Positions 16,801 to 24,246 of a DNA stretch of 64,000 bases are shown piece after piece (position 1 is the first letter of the stretch; each line of letters opens with the position of its first letter). Origin of the DNA: Mycobacterium asiaticum (GTDB taxonomy: Bacteria > Actinomycetota > Actinomycetes > Mycobacteriales > Mycobacteriaceae); NCBI RefSeq assembly GCF_001673635.1, contig NZ_LZMH01000082.1:124001-188000 (forward strand). Direction: 5' to 3'. The notes below the pieces were generated by a model. It did not search any database, was not told where the DNA came from, and saw only the letters and a program-made list of their open reading frames with translations. The translations under genes were made by a program, and so were the position numbers.

Positions 16801-18159
16801 ATGCGTCCCTACCACGTCGCCATCATCGGCTCCGGTCCCTCGGGATTCTTCGCCGCCGCTTCCCTGCTCAAGGCCGCCGACGCGTCCGACGAGCTGGACG
16901 TGGCCGTCGACATGCTCGAGATGCTGCCCACCCCGTGGGGGCTGGTACGTTCCGGCGTGGCGCCCGACCACCCCAAGATCAAGTCGATCAGCAAACAGTT
17001 CGAGAAGACCGCCGCGGACCCGCGGTTCCGCTTTTTCGGCAACGTCGTCGTGGGTGAACACATCGAGGCCGTCGAACTCGCCGAGCAATACGACGCGGTG
17101 ATCTACGCCGTCGGCGCGCAGTCGGACAAACCGCTCAACATTCCCGGTGAGGACCTGCCCGGCAGCATCTCCGCAGTCGACTTCGTGGGCTGGTACAACG
17201 CGCACCCCCATTTCGAGGAAAAGACACCGAATCTGTCCGGCGCCCGCGCGGTCGTGGTCGGCAACGGCAACGTGGCGATTGACGTTGCCCGCATCCTGGT
17301 CACCGATCCCGACGTCCTGGCGCAAACCGACATCGCCGACCATGCGCTGGAGTCGCTGCGGCCGTGCGGGGTCGACGAGGTGGTGATCATCGGCCGCCGC
17401 GGTCCGCTGCAGACGGCGTTCACCACGCTGGAGTTGCGTGAACTCGGGGAGCTCGAGGGTGTCGACGTGATCGTCGACCCGGCTCAGCTGGAGAACATCA
17501 CCGAAGAGGAAGCCGAGGCGGCGGGCAAGACCACCAAGCTAAACATCAAGGTGCTGCGGGGCTACGCCGAACGCGCACCGCGCCCCAACCACCGCCGGAT
17601 CGTGTTCCGTTTCTTGACCTCACCGATCGAGATCAAGGGCGGGGAGCGGGTCGAAAGCATTGTGCTGGGCCGCAACGAGCTGGTCACCGACGAAAGCGGA
17701 TGGGTGTCGGCCAAGGACACCGGCGAGCGCGAGGAACTGCCGGTGCAACTCGTCGTCCGCTCGGTCGGCTACCGCGGCGTGCCGACCGCGGGCCTGCCGT
17801 TCGACGAGAAGCGGGGCACCATCCCGAACACGGACGGCCGCGTGGACGGCAGCCGCAATGAATACGTGGTCGGCTGGATCAAGCGCGGCCCTACCGGGGT
17901 GATCGGCACCAACAAGAAGGACTCGCAGGACACCGTCGACACGTTGCTCGCGGACCTGGCCGGCGCCGCCCTGTCGGACTTCCCCGCCGACCACGGCGAC
18001 CGGCTCGCCGACTGGCTGGCCGAACGGCAGCCCAAAGTGGTCACCTCGGCGCACTGGGAGGCCATCGACCGGTTCGAGCGCGCGGCCGGCGAGCCGCACG
18101 GCCGGCCCCGCGTCAAGCTGCCCAACCTGGCCAAACTGCTGCACGTCGGACACGGCTGA
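16801..18159 (+). CDS. fprA: NADPH-ferredoxin reductase FprA (adrenodoxin-reductase type)
   Basis: 452 residues. FAD-binding Rossmann motif IIGSGPSGFFAA at ~8-20, LPTPWGLVRSGVAPDHPKIK typical of adrenodoxin reductases, NADP-binding VVGNGNVAIDVARIL and GRRGPLQTAFT, and the C-terminal GWIKRGPTGVIGTNKKD. It passes electrons from NADPH to ferredoxins that serve P450s and other enzymes. It is divergent from prfB. Its stop codon abuts the agpS stop, so the two genes converge with no gap. Confidence 0.96.
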   Translation: MRPYHVAIIGSGPSGFFAAASLLKAADASDELDVAVDMLEMLPTPWGLVRSGVAPDHPKIKSISKQFEKTAADPRFRFFGNVVVGEHIEAVELAEQYDAVIYAVGAQSDKPLNIPGEDLPGSISAVDFVGWYNAHPHFEEKTPNLSGARAVVVGNGNVAIDVARILVTDPDVLAQTDIADHALESLRPCGVDEVVIIGRRGPLQTAFTTLELRELGELEGVDVIVDPAQLENITEEEAEAAGKTTKLNIKVLRGYAERAPRPNHRRIVFRFLTSPIEIKGGERVESIVLGRNELVTDESGWVSAKDTGEREELPVQLVVRSVGYRGVPTAGLPFDEKRGTIPNTDGRVDGSRNEYVVGWIKRGPTGVIGTNKKDSQDTVDTLLADLAGAALSDFPADHGDRLADWLAERQPKVVTSAHWEAIDRFERAAGEPHGRPRVKLPNLAKLLHVGHG

Positions 18160-19746
18160 TCAGGGGTCGAATAACACCCCGGGGTTGAGGATCCCGGCCG
18201 GGTCCAGCGTGTGCTTGACCGCCCGCAGCGCCGCGGCGAACGGGCCGGGACGTTGCCGGTCATACCAGGGCCGGTGGTCGCGACCGACCGCGTGGTGGTG
18301 GGTGATGGTCCCTCCCGTGGCGCTGATCGCTTCGGAGACAGCGGCTTTCATCTCGTCCCACTGTGCGTCCAGGGATCCCCACCGGCCCGCGGCATAGATC
18401 CCGTAGTAGGGGGCGGGGCCGTCGGGATAGACGTGGGTGAACCGGCAGGTCACCACGCCGGCGCCGCAGACCCCCTCGATCGCGGCGCGGGCGGCACCGG
18501 TCACCGCGGCATGCAAGGTCTCGAATCCGTCCCAGGTGCAAGCGGTTTCGAAGGTCTCGGCGATGACGCCGCGACGCGCAAGGGCGTCCCGTTGGTAGGG
18601 CATGCGCAGGAACGCCGAGCGCCAGCTCTCCGAGGCGTCGACGGAACCCGCTTCTGCACTTTCGGAGTCGCGGTTACGGCGGGCGATGACGGTGCCGCCG
18701 TGGTCGGCGGCGATCTCGACGGCCCGGTTGAGCCACGGATCTATCGGGTGGTCCGCGGATTCGAAAGCGAGCACCAGCAATCCACCACCGACCGCGGTGC
18801 CCGCGTTCAATAAAGCCTCGGCCGGATCCAGCAGTCGGCAGTTCGCCGGGAACAGCCCGGCCTGGGCGATGACGCGGGTAGCGGTGACCGCGGCGGTCCA
18901 GTCCTGAAACGCCACCGACGCGGTTACCTGCCAGCGGGGCCGGTTCTGCAGCCGCATCCACGCCTCGGTGATGACGCCGAGGGTGCCTTCAGAGCCGACG
19001 AAGAGCCGATCCGGAGACGGCCCGGCACCCGAACCCGGCAGCCGACGGGATTCGCTGACCCCGGCCGGAGTGACCACCCGCACCGATTCGGTCAGATCGT
19101 CGATGTGGGTGTACAGGGTGGCGAAGTGCCCGCCGGCGCGGGTGGCGAGCCAACCGCCGAGGCTGGAAAAGGCGAACGACTGCGGAAAGTGGCGCAACGT
19201 CAGGTTGTGCCGGCGCAACTGGTCCTCGATCCAGGGCCCCAGTGCGCCAGCCTGGATCCGGGCAGCCCGACTGACCTGATCGACCTCGATCACCGCGCTC
19301 ATGGCGCTGACGTCCAGCGTGATCGCCGGCGCCTCGAAGCGGGGTTCCACACCGCCCACCACGGAGCTGCCCCCGCCGTACGGAATGACCGAAATCCGTT
19401 CGCGAGTGCACCAATCCAGCACGTCGATGACGTCCTGTTCGCGGCGCGGCCGCACGATCAGGTCCGGAACATGGTCGAGTTTGCCCTGCAGATTGCGGGC
19501 GACGTCGCGAAATGCTTTGCCGCGCGCGTGACCCGCCCTATCGATGACCTGACTCGAGCACAGCGCCGCCAATGTTGCCGGCGGTGTGATCCGCGGGCCG
19601 GGCAGCCCAAGCGCACCGGGATCCGGCGGCCGGTGGTCAGTGAGGTCGTGACCGGGCAGCATCGCCGCCACGCGGGTCACCAACTCGTCCATCTCCTGCT
19701 GCGTGAGGGCCTGTTCGAGCGTGCCCCACCCCCACCACGAACGCAT
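18160..19746 (-). CDS. agpS: FAD-binding oxidase, alkyldihydroxyacetonephosphate synthase type
   Basis: 528 residues. The N-terminal FAD_binding_4 (PCMH) domain has PDLIVRPRREQDVIDVLDWCTRERISVIPYGGGSSVVGGVEP and GSEGTLGVITEAWMRLQNRP. The C-terminal cap domain ends HHHAVGRDHRPWYDRQRPGPFAAALRAVKHTLDPAGILNPGVL. The HHH and the arginine-rich loop match the AGPS family, which exchanges an acyl for an alkyl chain on dihydroxyacetone phosphate. Mycobacteria are not known for ether lipids, so the real substrate may differ. Gene order fprA-agpS is as I recall in M. tuberculosis. Confidence 0.88.
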   Translation of the reverse strand: MRSWWGWGTLEQALTQQEMDELVTRVAAMLPGHDLTDHRPPDPGALGLPGPRITPPATLAALCSSQVIDRAGHARGKAFRDVARNLQGKLDHVPDLIVRPRREQDVIDVLDWCTRERISVIPYGGGSSVVGGVEPRFEAPAITLDVSAMSAVIEVDQVSRAARIQAGALGPWIEDQLRRHNLTLRHFPQSFAFSSLGGWLATRAGGHFATLYTHIDDLTESVRVVTPAGVSESRRLPGSGAGPSPDRLFVGSEGTLGVITEAWMRLQNRPRWQVTASVAFQDWTAAVTATRVIAQAGLFPANCRLLDPAEALLNAGTAVGGGLLVLAFESADHPIDPWLNRAVEIAADHGGTVIARRNRDSESAEAGSVDASESWRSAFLRMPYQRDALARRGVIAETFETACTWDGFETLHAAVTGAARAAIEGVCGAGVVTCRFTHVYPDGPAPYYGIYAAGRWGSLDAQWDEMKAAVSEAISATGGTITHHHAVGRDHRPWYDRQRPGPFAAALRAVKHTLDPAGILNPGVLFDP

Positions 19747-19755
19747 ACCGGTGGG

Positions 19756-19959
19756 TCAGCGCTTGAGAACGACGAAGGCCCCGAAGGCGACCAGCAGCGC
19801 CAGCGCCAGCATGATGCCCCAGCCGGCACCGGCGAATATCCAGGTGACGGCGATCAGGGCCAGAAACGGGGACGCCGCGAAAAGCGCGATTCCCGGGTTC
19901 TGCCTGATCACTGCCAGCGCGCTCTTGGCCCGGATCGGGTCGATTTCCTTGCCTGCCAT
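19756..19959 (-). CDS. Small two-helix membrane protein
   Basis: 67 residues (75 if an upstream ATG at 19986 is used). A polar N-terminus MAGKEIDPIRAKSALAVIRQNPG is followed by two closely spaced hydrophobic segments (IALFAASPFLALIAVTWIF and GWGIMLALALLVAFGAFVVL) and ends in KR. No named family is recognised. It lies nine bases upstream of agpS on the same strand, so co-transcription is likely. Confidence 0.6.
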   Translation of the reverse strand: MAGKEIDPIRAKSALAVIRQNPGIALFAASPFLALIAVTWIFAGAGWGIMLALALLVAFGAFVVLKR

Positions 19960-20049
19960 TCGTTCAGAATGCCAGGTGAGCGGCACAATGCAAGCCGGTC
20001 AAGCCGATCGGCGAGGATGAATGCGACAAGCCGAGAGGGGTGGCACCAA

Positions 20050-21144
20050 ATGACCATCACTACCGACGAGCGCGCCGAGCTCCAGACGGCGGTTCGCGAC
20101 CTGTTGCACGACCGCTGTACCGAGGCCGACGTACGGCGGGTCATCGGCACCGACGAGGGATTCGACCGCGAACTCTGGGGACTGCTGGCCGGGCAAGGTG
20201 TCACCGGCGTATTGGTCGACAGCGCATCCGGAGGCGTCGGCCTGGGCCCACTCGAGGTCGAGGCGATTGCCGAGGAGATCGGCGCGGCGCTGCTTCCCTC
20301 GCCGTGGTTGTCCAGTTCGGTGCTGACCGTCGCATTGATTCAGGCGGCCGGTTCCGAGGACGACAAGCGCCGGCTGCTCCCCGGTCTCGCGGACGGCACC
20401 AAGATCGGGACGGTCGCCAGCACCGGTCCGCGGGGCACCTGGACCGCGAATGACGTTGCGGTACAAGTTGATACCTCGGGTGTGTTGTCGGGCAGCGCCC
20501 ACTACGTGACCTGGGGGCACGTCGCCGACGTCGTACTGGTGGCAGCCGACACGGGAGACGGCATCGGCGTATTCGAAGTGGCTCCGGATGCCGCAGGACT
20601 AACCCATTGCGCTGAAACGGTTTTCGATCCCACCGTGCGACTGTCGACGTTCACCTTCGACAACACTCCCGCGCGACGGCTGGGCACCGCGGGCTGGGGA
20701 GCCGTCCAGGAAGCGCTGGACATGGCCGTGCTTGCGCTCTCCGGTGAACAGGTCGGCGGCTCCCGCCGGATCTTCGACATCACCGTCGAATACCTCAAGA
20801 CACGCATCCAATTCGGCCGGGTGATCGGCAGTTTCCAGGCACTCAAACACATGGCCGCCGATCTGCTGCTGGAAAACGAGTCGGCGATGTCGGCCGCCCA
20901 CCATGCGGCCGCGATGATGGCGGCGCGGAGCGACAAGGCCGAGGGCGCGCTGGCGTTGGCCGGATTCGTGTGCGCCGAGACCTATGAGTCCACCGCCATG
21001 CAGGCCATTCAGATGCACGGCGGCATCGGCTTTACCTGGGAGCACCCCGCGCACCTGTTTGTGCGCCGGGCGCGTACCGGCATGCAATTGTTCGGCCCCT
21101 CGGCGGTATACCGGGAACGCTACCTCGTTTCGAAAGGCGCCTGA
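20050..21144 (+). CDS. Acyl-CoA dehydrogenase, smaller subunit-like (ACAD pair, first gene)
   Basis: 364 residues with the three ACAD domains: N-terminal helices (MTITTDERAELQTAVRDLL), a short beta domain (~110-210) and the C-terminal helical domain with SGEQVGGSRRIFDITVEYLKTRIQFGRVIGSFQALKHMAAD and MQAIQMHGGIGFTWEHPAHLFVRRA. It oxidises an acyl-CoA to the enoyl-CoA with FAD. It stands directly before a second ACAD with a one-base gap. Such short/long pairs in actinobacteria often form alpha2-beta2 heteromers, as with ChsE1-ChsE2 in steroid side-chain breakdown, so this one may not act alone. The substrate is unknown. Confidence 0.88.
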   Translation: MTITTDERAELQTAVRDLLHDRCTEADVRRVIGTDEGFDRELWGLLAGQGVTGVLVDSASGGVGLGPLEVEAIAEEIGAALLPSPWLSSSVLTVALIQAAGSEDDKRRLLPGLADGTKIGTVASTGPRGTWTANDVAVQVDTSGVLSGSAHYVTWGHVADVVLVAADTGDGIGVFEVAPDAAGLTHCAETVFDPTVRLSTFTFDNTPARRLGTAGWGAVQEALDMAVLALSGEQVGGSRRIFDITVEYLKTRIQFGRVIGSFQALKHMAADLLLENESAMSAAHHAAAMMAARSDKAEGALALAGFVCAETYESTAMQAIQMHGGIGFTWEHPAHLFVRRARTGMQLFGPSAVYRERYLVSKGA

Positions 21145-21145
21145 C

Positions 21146-22333
21146 ATGTCATTGCCCACTGTCGAGGAACTGCGTTCGGAAGTCCGGGACTGGCTGCAGC
21201 AGAACTGGACGGGACTGCCCAAACATGACGACCCGTGGAGCAGTTCGCCGGAACGCATCGCCTGGCTGCAGCGGGTCCTGGACGCGGGATACGCGGTACC
21301 GACCTATCCCACCGAATGGTTCGGCCGCGGGTATCCCAACGATCTCGCAGCTCACATCCGGCGGGAGTTCACCGCCGTCAAGGCGCCCGGGGCGGGGCAG
21401 GACAAATACAACATTGCGGCCAACACGATTCTGAAGCTTGGCTCAGCCACGCTGAAGCAACAACTGCTGCGGGATTTCCTGACCGAGCGGGCCCGCACTT
21501 GCCTGCTCTACAGCGAGCCCGGCGCGGGTTCCGATCTCGCGGGTGTACGCACCACGGCGGTGCGCGACGGCGACCACTGGGTGGTCAACGGGCAGAAGGT
21601 GTGGACGTCGGGCGCGCAGACCGCGGAGTACGCGCTGCTGATCGCCCGCACCGACTGGGACGCACCAAAACACAAGGGACTCAGCTTTTTCCTGCTGCCG
21701 ATGAAGCAACCGGGGATCGACGTCAGGCCGCTGGTCCAGATCACCGGCGAGTCCCATTTCAACGAGGTGTTCATCACCGATGCGCTCGTGCCCGACGACC
21801 ATCTGCTCGGCGCCGAGGGCGGCGGCTGGCGCGCGTTGCAGACCGCACTGGCCTATGAACGGTCCATCATGGGGGACACCGGCCGCGCCTCGCGCAATCG
21901 GTCACGGGCGGATGACCTGATCGCACTGGCGCGCGCGCACGGCCGGCTCGATGATGCCGCGGTCCGGCGTTCGCTGACGGAGGTGTTGGCCCTGCGAGAA
22001 CTCAACGCGCTCAACAACGCCCGCGCCAAGGCCAGCACCGAGCAGGGGACGTCCAGTTCGATCATGTCGCTGGGCAAGCTGGCGATGTCGCGGATCCTGC
22101 ACGCCGAGGCGCGGCTGAAGACCGAGCTGATCGGCGCGGCGGCGCTACTGGCCGGCCGGGACAACCCGGAGTCCGACGACGTCAATTTCCTTGCGCTGAA
22201 CGCGTTTTTCACCTCGATCGGTGGCGGCACCGACCAGATCCAGCGCAACATCATCGGGGAAAGAGTCCTCGGTCTGCCCAAGGAACCAGAAGCCGACCGC
22301 GATATCCCCTTCCGCCAAGCCCGCCGGAATTGA
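21146..22333 (+). CDS. Acyl-CoA dehydrogenase (ACAD pair, second gene)
   Basis: 395 residues. N-terminal domain MSLPTVEELRSEVRDWLQQNW..., beta domain with the flavin-binding CLLYSEPGAGSDLAGVRTTAVRDGDHWVVNGQKVWTSGAQ, and C-terminal helices ending GGGTDQIQRNIIGERVLGLP, the usual ACAD FAD/adenine contact. It follows the preceding ACAD with a one-base gap, implying co-translation and probably a heteromeric enzyme. The acg-like gene begins 71 bases downstream behind its own DosR-like box. Confidence 0.92.
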   Translation: MSLPTVEELRSEVRDWLQQNWTGLPKHDDPWSSSPERIAWLQRVLDAGYAVPTYPTEWFGRGYPNDLAAHIRREFTAVKAPGAGQDKYNIAANTILKLGSATLKQQLLRDFLTERARTCLLYSEPGAGSDLAGVRTTAVRDGDHWVVNGQKVWTSGAQTAEYALLIARTDWDAPKHKGLSFFLLPMKQPGIDVRPLVQITGESHFNEVFITDALVPDDHLLGAEGGGWRALQTALAYERSIMGDTGRASRNRSRADDLIALARAHGRLDDAAVRRSLTEVLALRELNALNNARAKASTEQGTSSSIMSLGKLAMSRILHAEARLKTELIGAAALLAGRDNPESDDVNFLALNAFFTSIGGGTDQIQRNIIGERVLGLPKEPEADRDIPFRQARRN

Positions 22334-22351
22334 CCGCACACGCCGCGCCCG

Positions 22352-22371
22352 GTGAGGACCGAAGTCCCTAT
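22352..22371 (+). promoter_or_regulatory. DosR (DevR) box upstream of the acg-like gene
   Basis: Reads GTGAGGACCGAAGTCCCTAT against the DosR consensus TTSGGGACTWWAGTCCCSAA: by eye 14 of 20 positions match, with the right half AGTCCC intact. It ends 33 bases before the start codon. It is followed at 22373-22387 by a small inverted repeat (GGTCCG-CAA-CGGACC) of unknown role. Confidence 0.65.
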
Positions 22372-22404
22372 CGGTCCGCAACGGACCTCCGTAACGTCGT
22401 AGTC

Positions 22405-23388
22405 GTGGACAAGAACGTGCTGCAGAACGCGGTGCTGTTGGCTTGCCGGGCACCGTCGGTGCACAACAGCCAGCCGTGGCGCTGGGTGGCCGAGGGCAAC
22501 GAGGTGCACCTGTTCGTCGATCGCAGCCGAACCGTGCCCGCCACAGACGATTCCGGACGCGAAACGCTGATCAGTTGCGGTGTGGCACTGGATCACCTCC
22601 GCGTCGCCATGACCGCCGCGGGCTGGCGCGCGGGCACCGCCCGCTTCCCCAACCCCAACAATCGCGATCACCTGGCCACGCTCGAATTCAGGCCGATCGA
22701 CCAGGTCACGGCGGCCCAACGCGATCGCGCGGGCGCCATCCTGCAGCGCCGCACCGATCGGCTGCCGTTCGACCGACCCGTCTACTGGAACCAGTTCGAA
22801 ACGGTGCTGCGCAGCACCCTCGACGACGAGGCCGTGACCCTGGACGTCCTCGACGACGAGAAACGACCGCGCCTGGTGCAGGCGTCCCAGCTCAGCGAGG
22901 CACTGCGCCGCGACGATGCGTCCTATCATGCCGAACTCGATTGGTGGACTTCGCCCTTCGTGTTGTCGGACGGCATGCCGCCGTCCGCGCTGGCGTCGGA
23001 CAGCGAGCGGCTGCGGGTGGATGTGGCCCGGGACTTTCCGGTGCGCGGTCACCAGGACCGGCGCCCCGAAATCGCGACGGACTGGTCGAAGATCCTGGTG
23101 CTGTCGACGCCGGAGGACACCCGCGCCGACATCCTCAGATGTGGTGAAACACTTTCCAAGGTGCTGCTGGAATGCACCATGGCCGGAATGGCGACCTGCA
23201 CGCTGACCCACCTGATTGAAGCGAGCGGCAGCCGTGACATCGTGCGCGACCTGATCGGTGGGCGCGGCGAACCCCAAGTTCTGATCCGCGTGGGGATCAC
23301 GCCGGTGATGGAAGCGATCGAGCCCCCGACACCACGCCGACCCTTGGACACCGTCCTGGAATTCCGCGAACCGTCACGAGAAAGGTGA
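22405..23388 (+). CDS. acg: Acg-type nitroreductase-fold protein (Rv2032-like)
   Basis: 327 residues from GTG 22405. The start was chosen because VDKNVLQNAVLLACRAPSVHNSQPWRW matches the Acg N-terminus I recall; a TTG at 22330 would overlap the upstream gene. It is a double nitroreductase-like fold: SGRETLISCGVALDHLRVAM, RRTDRLPF, LRRDDASYHAELDWWTSPF, DWSKILVLST and TLTHLIEASGSRDIVRDLIG follow Acg closely. Acg is a DosR-regulated dormancy protein that binds FMN but has a lid closing the active site, so it may not be a reductase. A DosR-like box stands directly upstream. Confidence 0.88.
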   Translation: MDKNVLQNAVLLACRAPSVHNSQPWRWVAEGNEVHLFVDRSRTVPATDDSGRETLISCGVALDHLRVAMTAAGWRAGTARFPNPNNRDHLATLEFRPIDQVTAAQRDRAGAILQRRTDRLPFDRPVYWNQFETVLRSTLDDEAVTLDVLDDEKRPRLVQASQLSEALRRDDASYHAELDWWTSPFVLSDGMPPSALASDSERLRVDVARDFPVRGHQDRRPEIATDWSKILVLSTPEDTRADILRCGETLSKVLLECTMAGMATCTLTHLIEASGSRDIVRDLIGGRGEPQVLIRVGITPVMEAIEPPTPRRPLDTVLEFREPSRER

Positions 23389-23392
23389 CCCC

Positions 23393-23821
23393 ATGACCGA
23401 CGAGCCGATCACCGTCTTATCCGAAAGCGAGAGTTGGGATCTGCTGGGCACCGCCGCGCTCGGCCGGCTGGTGACCACCTTCGCCGGGGAACCGGAGATC
23501 TTCCCGGTCAACTACGTGGCGCAGAACCGCACCATTCTGTTCCGAACTGCCGAAGGCACGAAATTGTTCTCGGCGGTGGGCAACCACACCGTGCTCTTCG
23601 AGGCCGACGACCACAATGTCGCCGAAGGTTGGAGCGTGATCGTGCGCGGCCGCGCGCGGTTGCTGAAAACCGACGCCGAGATCGAAGAAGCCGACCGCGC
23701 CGGTCTCTACCCGTGGACGTCGACACACAAATCCAACTACGTGCGCGTCACCCCGACCGAAATCACCGGCCGCCGCTTCGTATTCGGTCCCGAGCCGGAC
23801 CGCAACGAGACCGTCGCTTGA
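23393..23821 (+). CDS. Pyridoxamine 5'-phosphate oxidase-like flavin/F420 protein (Rv3129-like)
   Basis: 142 residues. Split-barrel fold: SWDLLGTAALGRLVTTFAGEPEIFPVNYVAQNRTILFRTAEGTKLFSAVGNHTVLFEADDHN...GWSVIVRGRARLL. It lacks the long PNPOx C-terminus and belongs with the general PNPOx-like proteins that bind FMN or F420. AAAGG precedes ATG 23393, four bases after the acg stop, so both are read from the DosR-box promoter. M. tuberculosis Rv3129 is a Dos-regulon member in the same neighbourhood. The chemical role is unknown. Confidence 0.85.
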   Translation: MTDEPITVLSESESWDLLGTAALGRLVTTFAGEPEIFPVNYVAQNRTILFRTAEGTKLFSAVGNHTVLFEADDHNVAEGWSVIVRGRARLLKTDAEIEEADRAGLYPWTSTHKSNYVRVTPTEITGRRFVFGPEPDRNETVA

Positions 23822-23824
23822 TTG

Positions 23825-24244
23825 TCACCGGGTGATCAGCGCGTCGAGTTCGTGGGCGTCGGTGCCGGTGAGCCGGCGATGCATCGCCCAGGCAATGCGC
23901 CCGGCCTGTACCTTGGCGCGTTCGGCGGCCGGACCGGCGTACATCTCGTCGACGGTCTCCCGCCACAGCGTCAACCAGCGGACGAAGTGGCTGGCAGCCA
24001 ACGGCGTTCGCCGGTGGATGTCGCGATGCGCCGCCAGCGCGCTGCCCCGATAGCGGCCGGCGCGGAACAGCACGGTCTCCCAGAAGTCGCACATGGTGGG
24101 TAGATGATCGTCGAGTCCGGTGGCCCGCAGTTGTTCGAACGGCGCGTATAGGACGGCGTCGTGCAGCGCCCGGCCGTAGAAGCGGTCCAGCAGTGCCGCC
24201 ACATCGGCGCGGCCGACCAGATCGGCGCGGGTTGCCTCACGCAT
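23825..24244 (-). CDS. Group III truncated haemoglobin (trHbP type)
   Basis: 139 residues from ATG 24244; a GTG at 24250 overlapping the tgs1 stop (GTGA) is equally possible and adds two. The globin signature of group III is clear: ALLDRFYGRALHD (Tyr at B10), GLDDHLPTMCDFWETVLFRAGRYRG (His at E7), AASHFVRWLTLWRETVDEMY (proximal His F8 and Trp G8). Group III globins bind O2 tightly and react with NO or peroxide; the best studied is Ctb of Campylobacter. The gene is directly coupled to tgs1, downstream of a DosR-like box, and near an NO reductase, so handling of NO or reactive species under Dos control is inferred. Confidence 0.87.
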   Translation of the reverse strand: MREATRADLVGRADVAALLDRFYGRALHDAVLYAPFEQLRATGLDDHLPTMCDFWETVLFRAGRYRGSALAAHRDIHRRTPLAASHFVRWLTLWRETVDEMYAGPAAERAKVQAGRIAWAMHRRLTGTDAHELDALITR

Positions 24245-24246
24245 CG

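Noticed and set aside
19105..21144. A 679-codon plus-strand frame fused to the first acyl-CoA dehydrogenase
   Set aside because: The first ~315 codons are antisense to agpS and the small membrane protein and have no recognisable domain. The ACAD starts properly at 20050.
21853..23277. A 474-codon frame antisense to the second ACAD and the acg-like gene
   Set aside because: Only shadow composition, no motif, and both plus-strand genes are well-supported families.
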